From Setaria digitata (taxonomy: Eukaryota > Nematoda > Chromadorea > Rhabditida > Setariidae), in the NCBI GenBank assembly GCA_003640385.1, contig RCAB01000269.1, forward strand, positions 1 through 64,000: a DNA stretch of 64,000 nucleotides. Reading direction: 5' to 3'. How positions within the stretch are numbered: position 1 is the stretch's first letter; each line of letters begins with the position of its first letter. This document shows, piece by piece, positions 50,120-63,772 of the stretch. The notes under the pieces were generated by a model. The model made no database searches. It saw only the letters and a list, made by a program, of their open reading frames with translations, and was not told the origin of the DNA. Position numbers and translations under genes: made by a program.

Positions 50120-53100
50120 ATGGACGAGGAATCAATTAGTCGTTGTACTACGGAAACCGTCATCAAATCGGTTTCCGATATGACGGCAACTCCGGTCGAG
50201 GTATAGAAATTCCGAAAAGGTTGCCACGATCAACTGGAATTTTCTGTTGAAAATTTTGATTGCAACAATATATTTTCTTCTCTTCCATTTTTATTCTTCT
50301 TAGCTGCTAGCTAAAATATCGCGTTTAAAAGCAGAAAGCACTTCCTTTCTTTTTCTTTTTCCTGAACCACAAATATTATTTTCCGGATTTTAGTCAAGTA
50401 TGTCGCTTTTTTTTTTACTGTTGATTCCTTTTCAGGATGATAGTAACAGTGCTGAAGGAGCGGAAACGGTGCGAAAATGTTTACAAGCTTGTGCAATTGG
50501 TTCGATGGCCACGGATGATATGGTTTGGGAAGCAGATGATGGTGAGGAGAAGACGTTTCATGAACTGGAGCCACTTAACGAAAAGAAAGACGAATTCTTA
50601 GTTCCGAGCACATCTAGAAAAGGTGAATTTGGATACTTTCCTAAAATAAAAAGGCACAGGGTTACTGCTACTGTTATTTCTGTTCACAGAGCAATATTCT
50701 CAAATATTATGGAATGAATGACGATGTTATGTGCGCCATGTAATGCAGTATTCGTCTTTTCCTTATGTTTTCTTAATTCCTTATTTATTTATTTTGACAG
50801 TCCATTCAAAGAAAAAAGAAAAATTGGATCATTGCAACAAACGGTGGAAGGAGTGGAAAGCTTATAAAAAAGGAAATTTTTCCTCGCAGTTGTGCGATAT
50901 CAGTCGTTTTTTAATAAGCTTTGTAACATATAAATATACGTGAGCAAGAAGTCATGGACTTTGCATAAAAGTCTAGTTTCTTTATTAACAGTATTAACAG
51001 AATGATAGTGGTTGCAGAAATGAGGGATTTAGCCATAAGATGTGGACATAATGGGCGGCGAAATTAAACATGACCGAAAAGCTTGGCACTCTTTGCTGAC
51101 TTATTTTTGAGATGAAATGAAAAATTTCCTTATCCTCTATCTATAAAACGGCTGTTTATGGGTATGGGCCTTAGATTGCAAAAGTTGGCTTTATAATAAG
51201 TAAAAAAATTTATTTTATTTTTAGCTTTAAAGCGAAGTCATAAAATCGCTGATGAACGAAAAAATGAACACAAGCGTTGGCGTGCTGCAATAGATGGGTA
51301 TGCACAATATTCAGAATGGATTAGTAAAGTTAGTGAAAAAATGGAGGACATGCCAGATGTGGATAGTGCCGGAAGTATTAGCACTACAGAAGTTACAGAT
51401 GATCCAGAAGCAGAGTATTTCATTGCTGTGGATTCAATGAGGGATGTCATTGCACAGGTGGGTGAAAACCTTGGAGATTAGATTGGTAAGGATCTGTTTG
51501 CTGGAAAAACAGAGGAATCTGGCTTGTGAACTTCGTTTTAAGTGGGATTGAGTGAATTCCAAATTTACTTCTGTGGAAGTTGTAAGTTGGTTAGATAAAA
51601 ATTTCCTGCTATTCTTATAACTTTGCCAGGTTTTTCGGTCGTAATCCGCAAGGTTTTCAGATTGAGAAAGCCAGAGCAGCCCAGTCAAAGGAAACGGCAA
51701 AAAGTGATGCGAAATTAGATGAAATTCTGAAATACTGCGAAGAGCATGAAAAAAGGATTGGTTTAGTTGACGATAAAAGTACTCAGGTAAAATATTTCCA
51801 GTCTTATGCTTCTTTTTTTTTTTTTTTTTTTTCTTAAATATTATATTATCTGTAATATCTGCTGTTCAATTTTTAGGATTACCAGATGTTTATATGTTTT
51901 GCCTGCGGTCGTGTCTTTGATGATGAGATTACAATGCGGAATCATGTTAATGAAATTCATCTTTCAAACAAGGTTTCCGTACTCTTCCCTTTTTTTTTTT
52001 GAAATCTTTAAGGTCAAATACAAGAAATCTGGAAAGGAGATTTTTATTTACTTAAAAAAAAATGATTCTAAAATATGCTAGGCAGTTGCAAAATAGTTGC
52101 ATAATCTGCATCCATTTTTTGAAAGATTTTTTTTTTTTTTCAGGAATACGTTTTCAAATGTCGCCATTGCTACAGGCGTTTTAAGCTGAAGCATCATTTG
52201 CAGCGACATGAACGCACTCATGATCTATCTCTTGTACATATTTGTAATCGGTGTTCTTCATCATTTCGGTTCATTTTGCAATAATTTTTCTATTATTATT
52301 TAGGATGATTTGGAAGTTAGGAAAGAAGGCCATAGTTCGGAAACATAATTGTTGCTGATGCATGTCATAAGCAAGGATTTTTTACGATAACTGCTAGTTC
52401 ATCTACTGCAACGATTGTATGGTGATTTGCTGTATTTATATGATTATATATTAAATAGAGCAATACGGTAAAGAAAAATCTCGTAGAATGCTGACATGAG
52501 GACATGAGTAAGGATCATAAAGTAACAGTTTACTTTGATAGGACATTGTAATGCCTGGAAATAAAATACAGGGTCAGTAAAGTTAATAGGATTTCAGGAA
52601 TTTCGAGTCGTTAGTTGCGCATAAAAGTAGAATCCATGGGATCGATGAGAACGGTGAAAAAATTTTGAGTTTAAATTATAGCTGTAATAAATGCAAACAG
52701 AAGTTTGGAACTTTTATCGAATTAAATGTTAGTCTTATATTAACGGAACTGTCCGCACTTTGTGGCAATCAGTGAAACTGCTTTTGATCTAAAATATAAG
52801 AGGGAAACATCCCTTAAGCCTTTTGCATTTATATATTCTAGGTTCTCCACTGCTGTTTATTAATCATCACTCCGACATAACTTCCCCATCATCCTTATTT
52901 TTGCCATCAAGTTTTTGGTAAACTATCGTGTAATTAGATTAGCTATTTCATGATCTGTAGCATTATGAGTCAAGTTATTTCAGAGACACAAATATTTCTG
53001 TTTGAATGAAACTCGCATCAAACAGCGGAAAAAGCTCCGTGATGCTTCATCTTCTTCATCCACGAGTTCGATATTTTCTGTCTCTTCAAGACCAAAAATT

Positions 53101-54190
53101 GGTGTGTGATTATTTTATTGGAGTATTTGTTTATCACTAGGAATATATATTTTTAATTTTGTTTTTCTTTCCTTTTATGTTTCTATTTTCTATGTTTAGA
53201 CAAGACATGCGCAATATGTAATCGGAAGTTTGCTTCGCGACAGTCATTGATCCGGCATATGGGTCGAATTCACCCTGGAGAAAAAATCGATGAGATTAAA
53301 CGATATGAAATAATTCAGTCGGTAAGTTTATTTGATATTGATTCGAATTTAGGTTATTTGTTATTAGATCCCGTTCACCACTCATTTCGTTTTTTTTAAC
53401 CTCTTTTTTTTTGCATCTTGCTTACAGATCTCTTTATCTTTTTATTATTTTCGTCTAAGCGCCTTCACAGCGACTATAGCATTAAACTTCAAAGTAACTA
53501 CAATTTTATTTGATATCTTTCTTTTAGATTTGACTCGCTCTTCTTTTCTACCTAGGAAGTTCATATCTAGTCCTTATTTCGTATATTTTATCTTTCAGCC
53601 AGACCTTCCATTTGCGTGTAATATTTGTTCGAAGCGTTTCACCACGAAAACTTTAATGCTAGTTCATCGTAAACGGCATGAAGGGCGATATTTTGCATGC
53701 GAATTATGTGAGAAAGCTTATCCATTAGCAAGTGAATTACGCAAACATATCAAGCGTGTCCATGTTGCTCATCAGGAAGGCTATGGTAAGTTTCAATACT
53801 TGGTTGGTTTTTCAGCTTGTTCTAAATTATTTGCATGTGAGTGATAGTTTCATGATAAATTACTGTACTGAACTTTGTTTCTTTGTCCACTTATTGAATG
53901 AACAGCTTTGCAACAGCAATGCTTGTACAGTGATTCTCGGACAGATAATGTTTTGCTTTTGTTTTTTTTTTTTTTTTATTCGTTTAACTTGGAAACATAA
54001 TTCAGTTTCGTTCCTTTATTTTCCCAGTCGGATTGTGGAAGTTGCAGAGACATCAAAGGGTTTAACTATAGAATCAAGCGATGATGAAAACGCTACTGAG
54101 GTACGCAATCCAGGTGTGGATCGAACGACATCAGCAGAGCAGGACAGTAAGTGTGATTACGAGGATCTTACCGACTTTAGTGTTGTCTAA
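50120..54190 (+). CDS. Seven-finger zinc-finger protein, 515 residues (11 exons)
   Basis: Probably a nuclear nucleic-acid-binding protein. Exons: 50120-50200, 50436-50622, 51225-51457, 51661-51786, 51877-51972, 52144-52268, 52598-52727, 52984-53101, 53200-53321, 53599-53785, 54048-54190; phases agree throughout. Residues 1-209 are acidic and Ser-rich with a short helical stretch. Fingers, by first Cys: C216, C247, C275, C312, C369, C413 and C440, each C-x2-C-x12-H with a second ligand 3-4 residues on. Finger 4 ends H-x3-C (C2HC). Fingers 3 and 4 are split by introns and become exact only after splicing, which supports those junctions. A Ser-rich linker (about 345-362) separates fingers 4 and 5, and an acidic tail (ESSDDENATE) follows finger 7. 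The last exon's acceptor is a choice: 54048 gives this tail, while 54028 gives 13 different residues. I cannot name an orthologue. Confidence 0.85.
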
Positions 54191-55890
54191 TTATTTTGAC
54201 AATTTTAACAATTCCTGAAACCTGACTCACAGTGAGTTAGTTTATCATATGAAATGCTGTTGAACGTTGTATATTATTATTCTGTATTACTGTGATCATT
54301 CTGTATTTCATGTTCCCTTATACTGCACAAGAAAAAGTTATGTATTTGATACGGCACTGTACACTCTGACATAAATTCATGTCTGAATTGAATGTAATCC
54401 CAGATTCCTTACATCTGAGGTGACTTTTTTTTATAAATACAGGATGGGCAATGAGTAATCAGTTTTTTCCTCTTTTACAGTGTTATGAACTTGTCGATAA
54501 CTTGGTGCTCCCATTTATAGGTATCACTTGGGACGCCGCACAAAATTATTTCTGAAAGATGATAACAACTGTAAAGTCCAGCATTTTATTGTTTCTAAGA
54601 AATCCATCATTATCCACGAATAACAAATATTTCGTGGTGGAGGAAGGGAGATACAACCGGTATTTCAAACTTTATCATTCACAATGGATATAATTTTACA
54701 CAAAAGAGTGCTAAACATTCTCAATTTTACAACATACATGAATAACAAAATGGAGATTAAATCTGAAAAAAAAAAAAAAAGCTGCTGTCTAGCATAATAA
54801 CAATTTAAGTACAGGACGGCGAGAACAATCGATGTATTATCAATTAGGAAATGCCCGATATGGGAAAGCTCATAATGGGAGCACTATGTATGAAATTTGC
54901 ATAAATGGGTTTTACAAATTCTGCAATAGAACTTGGGACCTGTAGGAAACGGGAAAGAACAGGGAATTGAAGAAATAATTACTTTAATAGTGGTGCTAGC
55001 AATCGGGCACCAAAAAAGAACAAAGAAAGACGGGTGTAAGAAAATTTTTTGAACTAAGCACAACTGAGTATCTAAAATGTACAGGATTTAATGGGATTTA
55101 GGAAAGTCAGCGTGCCGAAATTTTCAATAAACATATTGGAATATATTATAAAAGACTGGAGTTTATGTACTGCTTTGCTACTCACTAATTACCAACGCAA
55201 TAAATTACTCATATATGTTGTTATGTCTTAACCAACATCTGACGTGGTATGTACATGTCACTTTACTACTCCACATTTTTTTAATGGTGAGCCATACTGA
55301 TTCTGAACTGCGATGGTCAACCTAAGGGATCTATTACTCAATAACCTACAAAACTTTATACCCTATTCCCGCTTTTATTCCGTACACAAAGATTTTATTT
55401 ATTTTCCCCACATATGGTAAAACGTACGTTTCTTAATTCATTGATCCAAGAATTTGAATTTTTATCAGATAAAAGTTTTCCTCTATAACAACGACGGCCC
55501 ACACTACACGATATCAACATTTATGGTCCTAATTCTAATAAAGACCTTGCAAAACATAAAATCTCTATATGATCCCCAAAGATCGCAAAATAATTTCAAG
55601 CCCATGTTATACATCGGGTAAATCCCATAAAAACTAAAATGCTGAAACGACTACTTATAACTTTCAGATGAACAACTACCACTTTCAACAAGCAAATTAA
55701 ACAGAAGAACGAAGTTGTTAGCAAATTAACTTCTTATGATTTCCAAAAATGAAGTAATACAAGGATAAAAACATCCTACTTCCTGAGAATAATTTCTTTA
55801 TGTATTAACTAATAATGCATTTACAGTTAGTAAATGAAAATACAGAAACTCTCGATATCTGAGACTGAATCAAGACATAGCTGGACTTCC
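54191..55890. other. Convergent intergenic region between two stop codons
   Basis: Holds the 3' UTRs of the zinc-finger gene (plus) and SCC2 (minus). AATAAA on plus at 55126-55131 and on minus at 55374-55379 are far from their stops, so nearer variant signals may be used. No other gene is seen. Base composition is less AT-biased than in the 25-50 kb desert. Confidence 0.5.
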
Positions 55891-58800
55891 TTAGGCAGAT
55901 CTAGCATCAGCTTCACTAAGATTGGTAGCTTCCGAAACACTATCAGCCATATGTGTATCCTGGTCATCATCATCTTCTATTACGCCACCAACAACATCTT
56001 TTGATGCTGTTCCCGTAAGCCCCATAGAATCTGCTCCATCATGTTCATCACCATTATCACGATCCAACGAAAGTAACATGTTTCGAAACTAAATGGTAAA
56101 GAGAAATGTGTCGATGAACAAAAAGCTTTCTAGTTTCTTCCCCTGCAAATTGGTAAAAATACGATCAACATTAGCCAGACTTACAGCTACAATTTGATTG
56201 GCCATTTCGATATGGCCATTAACCGTATCACGTTTCTGAGCTGCTTCTGGACGGAGTTCCTGAAGCGCTGAGTGTGGATTAAACATTAGCATATTTCGTC
56301 GACCACTCACAGCTTTTTCATAAACTTTCGCTGCTTCTGATGGACTATACTCCTGCACTTTCCTAAAGAAAAAGGAAAAACTGAACTAAGTTACAGAAAA
56401 GTACAAACAATGATAGAAAGAATTGTTGAAATAAGATGATTTGATCCAAAACACAGAAATGGATTATAAAGGCAACTCTCAAGGAATTTAGCTACTGAAA
56501 AGCAAAACTAAATACATAACACATCCGCTACTTGACAAAATTGTAATTACAAATTAACTGATCATTGTTATTATTACTAAGCTTATTCGAAAAGGAACAA
56601 AATTGAAAAATTATTATATTTACTTACGCATCACTAAAGCCATAAAGCTTCATCAAAAAATTCTTGAGATAAAGCAAAATGAAACACGCCTGACTATTTT
56701 TCATGCATTCATAAAGTAAACTTTTATCTTCTGGAAACCGTCCTGTAATAAGGATATAGATGTAGCACTGATAACCTTATTTCTATAAAAAAAGAAAAAA
56801 GGCCAGTCCGCTTTTTATATTAGTGAGGCAGAATCCAGTGATCAATCTAAACACGAAAGTAATCGGATTGTCAATTTTTATCCTCAAGTGTGAAAGAAAA
56901 ATGGAATTTAATAATTCTTAAAAAAAAAAAAACTTTTTATTATATGAGACTTTATAGAATGAGTGAAATGAAAAAAGCTATAAAAAAAAGAGTTAAGGAG
57001 ATAATCATTTAACTTTTCAAGTGACTGATTAAAGCTATTCATATGCAGTTTGAAATAACATTTGAAACCGACTATAAATAATTTCAGGCGTATATTCAGC
57101 TTCGTCATCATTTTCAACACTGTTCGGTCGAGGTAGAAGTTGTCCCATGAAATTATTGATTATATTTTGTCCACTAATGGAAACAATTGATTCTATCCGA
57201 CGAATAACATAGAGAGGCTCATCTATCACCTGATATGGAAACATCGCCAAATTATCCGCAACGAATAACCATTCCTCCAGGGTCAACTTCTGTAATAAGC
57301 TCATTAAGAGAATGACGCACGTGTCACGATTCTAAAAAGATCATAAGACAATAAAAAATGCTGCAAAAAATCCTTGTTCGAAACCTCTCGGGAATCTTCG
57401 GAGAATAATCGGAGAATAGAAGATAAAAAACTCCTTCGTTGCTGACGATTACCACGAAGATTTTGATACAGTCCGCTCAATAATGCTTGACCATCATTCG
57501 TCATCTTCGGCACGCCGTTCACCAATTTTGGATTATCAGTAGAACCTGAAAAAGAAAAACCTAAAAAAAAGTGCAGTAAGTCTCGGAAATTTTCTCATTT
57601 AGTCGAAAAAATTCGAAAGATTCTTGAAGTGAAAGAACTTGCCAGAAGCGGTTGATGCTTGATCACATGGTCGAATACCACGAAGAACAGATTCCTGATT
57701 CTTCTTTATGATCATATGTAAACGAAATGAGCATCGTATACCTGCTATCGCTTTACTCTGCAAGTTTTTCAAGCACTCTAGGTACAGCGATAAAAATGTA
57801 CTGACAATTTTCTGGAAGAAAACAAAATGGATGAAATTTTTAGTTTAATCAATTATTTGCTGTACTTTAAAACAAAGCAATTAAGTGCTTCCTATCAAAG
57901 AAAATATAAAATATGAAACAACTTAGAGATAAAAATACTCTTTATTTCATTAACAATGTAAAATTAAAAGTTGAAAAAAAAGGAGGCCATGAAAACACCA
58001 ACCGGAACCATCCCAGCATACTTTGAATCGATATCCCTTAACATATTCTCAACTTTGTTTCGGACAAGAGTGTTTCGGTCGGTGGACATAGCAATCAGTG
58101 TTGGAATAGACGAGCCTGGTGTTACTAGTCCTTGACTTAAAGTTAGAATCGCAACCTACAGAATTTAGCATCATAAACGCTGCATAATAATTACACAACT
58201 TTCAAATGAAAAATTTTTTTTCAAAAATAATTTTATTAGTGTAAATTTCGCGAATACCTGAACAGCAGCTGTCCGCACAGCATCACTTGAATTGTAATAT
58301 GAATTGAGGACTGCATTCCAGTAAAGCTGTATGATTGCAGAAGCTAATCCGGAATTCGCCAATTCCATTTCTTTCAAATCATGTTCCTCTTTTGAAATGT
58401 GCCCTGCAATATCATACTTATGCCATTTAAAATGACACGCACGTTACACTCCCACAAACAGCATTGATAAATAGATATTTGCAATTACTACGACCATTTC
58501 CCCCGGATATGTATTCTCTATTAACAAAACATTTGAAATTCCCATAACAGATTCACAAAATATTTCAAAACCTAGTTTCAGCCCCTAAATAACCGCTTTT
58601 CATGCTGTCTGAAATTTTTAGGACGCAAAACTTTTCTTATATCCAAACTACTTAACTGCTCAATTTTTACAATCTAAAACAAACTCCAATGATACTTTGA
58701 TACGTTGTAATTTTTTATAAAATAAACCTACATTCACTGTTATTTTTCACCATTTTCGTTTCTTCAGCACTCAGAAATAATTCTAGATTTCTGAGAGTTT

Positions 58801-61800
58801 GTATTTTCAAACCCAAATACTCTTTGTCATCAGTCCCCAGTAATGTCATATACATATTACGCAGTTCTGTCCGTGTCAAATATTCCGAATTAGTTGCTGT
58901 GAAGTTTCCTAAAAATATAAAAATATGAATGCAAAATAATTTTGAAAAAATGCAAACTTCATAAAATTTTAGAAATTAGGTTTTAATCATTTAAAAGCAA
59001 TACCAACCAATTGCATTCAAAGCCTTTAGTCGAATATCACCATCACGATATCTACAAAATGTAGTCAGGACTTGGAAGATCATTTCCACAAAAGCATTGG
59101 ACTTTGTGGATTGTTTCACTTCCTCACCATGCTCCTCAATTAAATCTGCTAATGGGGAGGATAATGATGGCGCCGAGGCATTCGCATCTAGGAATTTTTT
59201 TGCTTCCTCATCATTTTCCAATATTGCATCCAAATCAAAATAACGTGACATCAATCCGATCGAAAACAGTGATCTAGTAAAGCACATTAATTAAAATTTC
59301 GCCGAAATATGAAAAATACAGACCCTGAGATGTTACTAACATCTATTCCTGTACGGCAAATTTATCAAACGAATACCTACCTGACAATTCCTTAATAAAA
59401 TGAAAAGGAATAAGATGTGGTAAGGATACATGCTAGAAAAATAATAACAGCTGACGGTAAGACTTCACTAAAATGTAGGCTTACCTTAATACCATCGGCT
59501 TCTTTACCGGCAGAATTCCCAAGCTTTGTTTGCGTAATACATCTTCTTTTATTTGATGAAGATACTCTACAAATTGTTAAATTACCAATATGTTAATCAC
59601 AAATCAAATCGCTTCATATCTGTGTAAAAATCTAACAAAGAGTCATCAAAGCTATGATTACAAGCAAGCCGAAAATGATTTTCAAACTATAAAATAAAGG
59701 GATAAATTGATCCTCACGAGCCCAAAGAAAATATAGAACTTACTCAAATACTTGAAAAATGTTTCGATAACTGCTGGGGTTCTTTTTTTCCATTTATTGT
59801 ATATAGCAGCGTTACAGGCTAACGATGAGGCGATGATACGCATACCTCCATCTTTTACTAGTTGATATAAACTTTCATCAAGAGTTCTGAGGAATGATTC
59901 TGATGGATGATCCATAAGCGGAACTACTCTTTCCAGCATATTGACTACCTGTATCAAACAGATTCCGTTTCTTGAGAATTTTCATATTTTCAAACCTTAC
60001 CAAAATTATTTGAATTTCACGAAAATTTCAAATTAAAAGACTGTCTCTCTTACCACATTTTAAAATGAGCAAATTGCTAACTTTCCCCTGTCGATATTTA
60101 AGTTTCACTGATTTTCTTGAAAAAAGGTTCGGACGGATAATTTACAATCTCAAAAAATATTATTGCAAACATCCAGCCTTCTTGGAAGCAATGATTTTCA
60201 GTCTACCGAATAGTTATTTCGTGAAGGCTTTGTGAAAAAGTGGTACCTGATTCATGACCTGCTGCTCTGCGGGTCCGTTCATATTCATTGAAAGATACGG
60301 TTGCAGCGTTTCGGCGTGCTTCACCATCAAATCGGGTTTAGCTTTGCTAAACAATGATAAGGTCGACAAGCAAGCCAACATTCGTTCCTGATGCTCCTTG
60401 TGAACTGCTGCGGCATTCATAGAAGTACTTTCTTCAGCACAATTTACAACTTCACCATCACCTTGAACATTATAAAAGCAAACATTTCAACTAAAACATC
60501 CTAAAATGATTTAATTAACTTCAAAAAGAAAGCAACGCAAAAAGAAAACCCCAAAAGAAACGTTACAAACGGTAAACAAATCTCGATTCAAAATTCACTA
60601 AAAGAAAATCTAAATTACCTGATGCCATTTTAGAGTCCAGAGTAAGAACATTATCTACTAATGTATCTACAATCTGTCGCGATGCAAAGAGCAATGTCCG
60701 GTCATTATTTTTTAGTAAATTATTTAGTAGTTGTTCAAAGAAATCCAACGTATTTTCCTTGACACATATCTGGACCATATCAGTTAATGTCATTACCTAA
60801 AACTGACAAAGAAATAATAAAAAATAGCAGTCACATATTTTTTTGTTTCTTTGTTAAAAGTTAAATTCTTCACTCCTTTGCAATATCTTGAAACGGACAG
60901 AAGAAAAATGCTTAATCCTTAACTTATTGATTAATTGAACAGAATCACGTTCACGAGCAGGTTGAAACAGCAAACTCTGCATCGTATCAATAGTTAATTT
61001 CTTCACTCCTTCTTCATCTGATATGCGACGTACAATTCGCGCTAGCATTTCCGGAACTTTCTCATAATCTGGCTGTTTCTCACAAATTTCACGCATTATA
61101 CGGATTATGCGCTTTCGAACTGCTACGCCGGAATCCTGAATTGCAAAGCCGAATTAACAGAAAAAAAAAACGAATTGATTTCAGTTAGGAAATACAAACA
61201 GAAAGAATTTTTAATTTTAACTTAACCCGAAAATTTTTAATTAATATACCACTTACATGTTCAACAAATTAACCAATATTATAAAGAAAAGCCCCAAATA
61301 TCACTATTATATAAATTTTCTTCTGGATTGGTGACCTTAATACGTTCAATTAGTAACGGATAATACTGCGGAACATATTCAGGTTTCGCAATCAAATACT
61401 TCCCAATGAGATCAATGGTCGCTTCGCGAACTGCTGCATTGGGATCCATCATTCTTGCCTGAACTGCCTTGCGTACTTCAGGCTGCAAGATAACGCTATT
61501 TACTTGAATCCATAAAATTCTTCAGAACATGAATTGGAGACGAAAAAAACTAAAAACTTTACAGTAGGTCTTTCTTTAATTCCAACGCTTCTTTTTATTT
61601 TACAAAATAAATGGACTTACAATTTTCAAAACTGCATGGTCTGCTTCAATGATTAAAGTCAAACACCGCATTGCTTTGGTCCTTAAACCAACTGCCTGTT
61701 CCGCATGTATACCATACAAAATCTAAAAAAATTCTTATTTGTAAAAACACATTAAATATTTTCGAAATTTTGTACTTTGTGCTTGTACATAAATATCTAC

Positions 61801-63772
61801 CACTCTTTGTCTACTGACAGACATGAATTTCCATAAAATATACTGACGTGATTAAGGTATGTCGAAAATGACTGACTGAATTCTCGACTTGAAGCCAAGA
61901 ATCTTACAAGCCATGATGCATCACTGTCCATCAAGATGCTACCAGTACGTCTGAAAACAAACCCATTACATTAGCATTAATAAAAACAGTTATATGATGC
62001 ATAAATATGTTTCTAACTTGCGACGTATAAGGAATGAAAAGAACAGAATAAAAATCTATTGTTTTTGGAAGAAAAAAAAAAGATTGCAAGTGAATGAATG
62101 TTCAGAACAAAAAAACATGATGTAAAATTATCCTTTAAGAATAGATTATCTCAAAGATACCAGCTAATCATAAAGTTTTAATTTAATTTAAAGAATTCAA
62201 TTATGAAAACATACGTAATTTGTTCAGCACGTTTCCTCATATGCTTTTTATCAGCAGTTTTGATGAGAAAGACTTTCATTGCTTGGCACCGCTCCAGAAC
62301 CTGAATTTAGTTGCAAACATACTTTAAAATCCTCAGCATTTCCTTCAAAAATACCGTGACCACACAAAATAAATTCAAGAGGATGAATAAAAACAGATTG
62401 AAAATTCGAAATATGATAACCCGAGCAGATTTTTTTTCAAATTTCCGTTTCTCTTTATCACTGATTTCGGAACTATTCATGATTTGCTTCAGTTTCTGCT
62501 TCGCTGATTCTGCTTCCTCATATACTTCCTTATACCAAATACCCACATAAAACATCACTGCGTACTAAAAATCCGAGATAAAGTTTTTGTATACGACGAG
62601 AGAAGTAAAATACTGTAACAGACAAAATTCGCTGAAAATTGTCACTTAGAATTGTTTACTGAATTTAAAGAACACTTTTGAAAATATACGAATTAGGCAA
62701 AAATACTGATGCTTGCCTATAGAACATTTAGTTAAAAATTAATAACAAAATACCTCGATGGAAACATCGGCATCACCTCTTCTTTCCACAAGATAATCAA
62801 TTAGGGCTCGTTGAACTTTTTTCATTTTATCCGCTGAAGACATCTGCAAATAGTGCAATTTCAAGTGGGAGGCATAAATAAAGAAAAGGATCTTACTTAA
62901 CTGTTCATATGATATAAAAAACTAACATGAGTGATATCAATTGTATCTATATCACCGGTTTGTTCTTCTTCCTCAAGCTCTTCGTATAGCAGTGTTTTAA
63001 CCACCACATCTAAACGGACATCGTCCGAAATAGTTTGCTGCATGTCTTTACGCAGCGAGGCAGTTACCGTGCCCAAATAATCCAAGCTGTAGATAAATTT
63101 TCAATAAGGAAAAGATACAAATGAGAGATGCAACTTTTTGTAGGGAATTTTATCCTTGAGGAAAATATTAAATACTACCAAGTTATAAAAACAAAATTTC
63201 GTATTGTCATAAAAATCAAGTTATTCAGCACTTTACATAAATAACATCTTAAGAATACCTGGCAATTCTCAAAGACATGTCAACATTTTTTGAGCGATAG
63301 AAAGTAACCAAAACATTTCCGAGCAACGTCAACAACATTTCGGCAGCAGGCCATTCCGGTTTGTATAGAGCAGTGAGTAAATCATGCACAAACTGATCGA
63401 ACAAGCGTCGATAATCCTCTTCCGATTTGGCTGTACACCTATAAGAAAGGAATACTTGTATAAAAACAAAAATAGAAATCCTGCTTAGTTCAATTCAATT
63501 CAGTTCCGAGATCCGTTTATACGAAATGATAAATCCTTCAATATTTTACTTATTAATTTAATTACTTTCAAAAAAGTTCAAATTCTGAACATAAAATAAA
63601 AAATTCAGCTTGAGAACTGAAAGAACATTAGATAATACTTAGCCAGGAATCCACTGAGAAACAAGGATGCCATTTTTTGGCATTCAACCACAGAATCTTT
63701 AACTATAGTATCACCAGTCGTAGTTTCTTCACCAACATCAAAAGATTCCTCGGAGCGTCGCCGTCGTGGAAC
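55891..63772 (-). CDS. scc-2: SCC2/NIPBL cohesin loader, C-terminal 1,280 residues (5' end off window)
   Basis: SCC2 (NIPBL, Nipped-B; pqn-85/scc-2 in C. elegans), with SCC4/MAU2, loads cohesin onto chromosomes and stimulates its ATPase. The window holds the HEAT-repeat hook. Family landmarks in order: KSEEDYRRLFDQFVHDLL, KPEWPAAEMLL, ASLDYLGTVTASLRKD, LRTKAMRCL, EYVPQYYPLLIERI, RRISDEEGVKKL, MVKHAETLQPYL, PLMDHPSESFLRTL, RSLFSIGLMSRYFDLD, VRNKVENML, NLRGNRQQRRSFL, LFVADNLAMFPYQ, FSDAKVQEYSPSEAAKVYEKA. A 60-residue acidic tail ends at TAA 55891. Exons: 63639-63772, 63259-63438, 62927-63086, 62754-62843, 62421-62564, 62215-62300, 61848-61950, 61621-61722, 61336-61482, 60899-61135, 60619-60796, 60247-60461, 59744-59948, 59485-59566, 59008-59273, 58732-58908, 58258-58403, 58003-58155, 57643-57811, 57385-57545, 57073-57289, 56628-56742, 56185-56362, 55891-56088. 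The donor at 60899 is uncertain (60941 also keeps frame). The first exon shown starts in phase 0, so coding continues upstream. Confidence 0.94.

Noticed and set aside
54028..54047. Longer in-frame acidic tail starting at SRIVEVAE
   Set aside because: Reading that frame from 54028 needs a two-base carry-over, but the previous exon ends with one base; only the acceptor at 54048 gives the acidic tail in phase.
56089..56184. Continuation of the SCC2 exon reading into ...FTNLQGKKLESF
   Set aside because: A strong GTAAGT donor after 56185 joins in phase to the exon at 56088 and gives the expected family C-terminus; the read-through ends in a stop.
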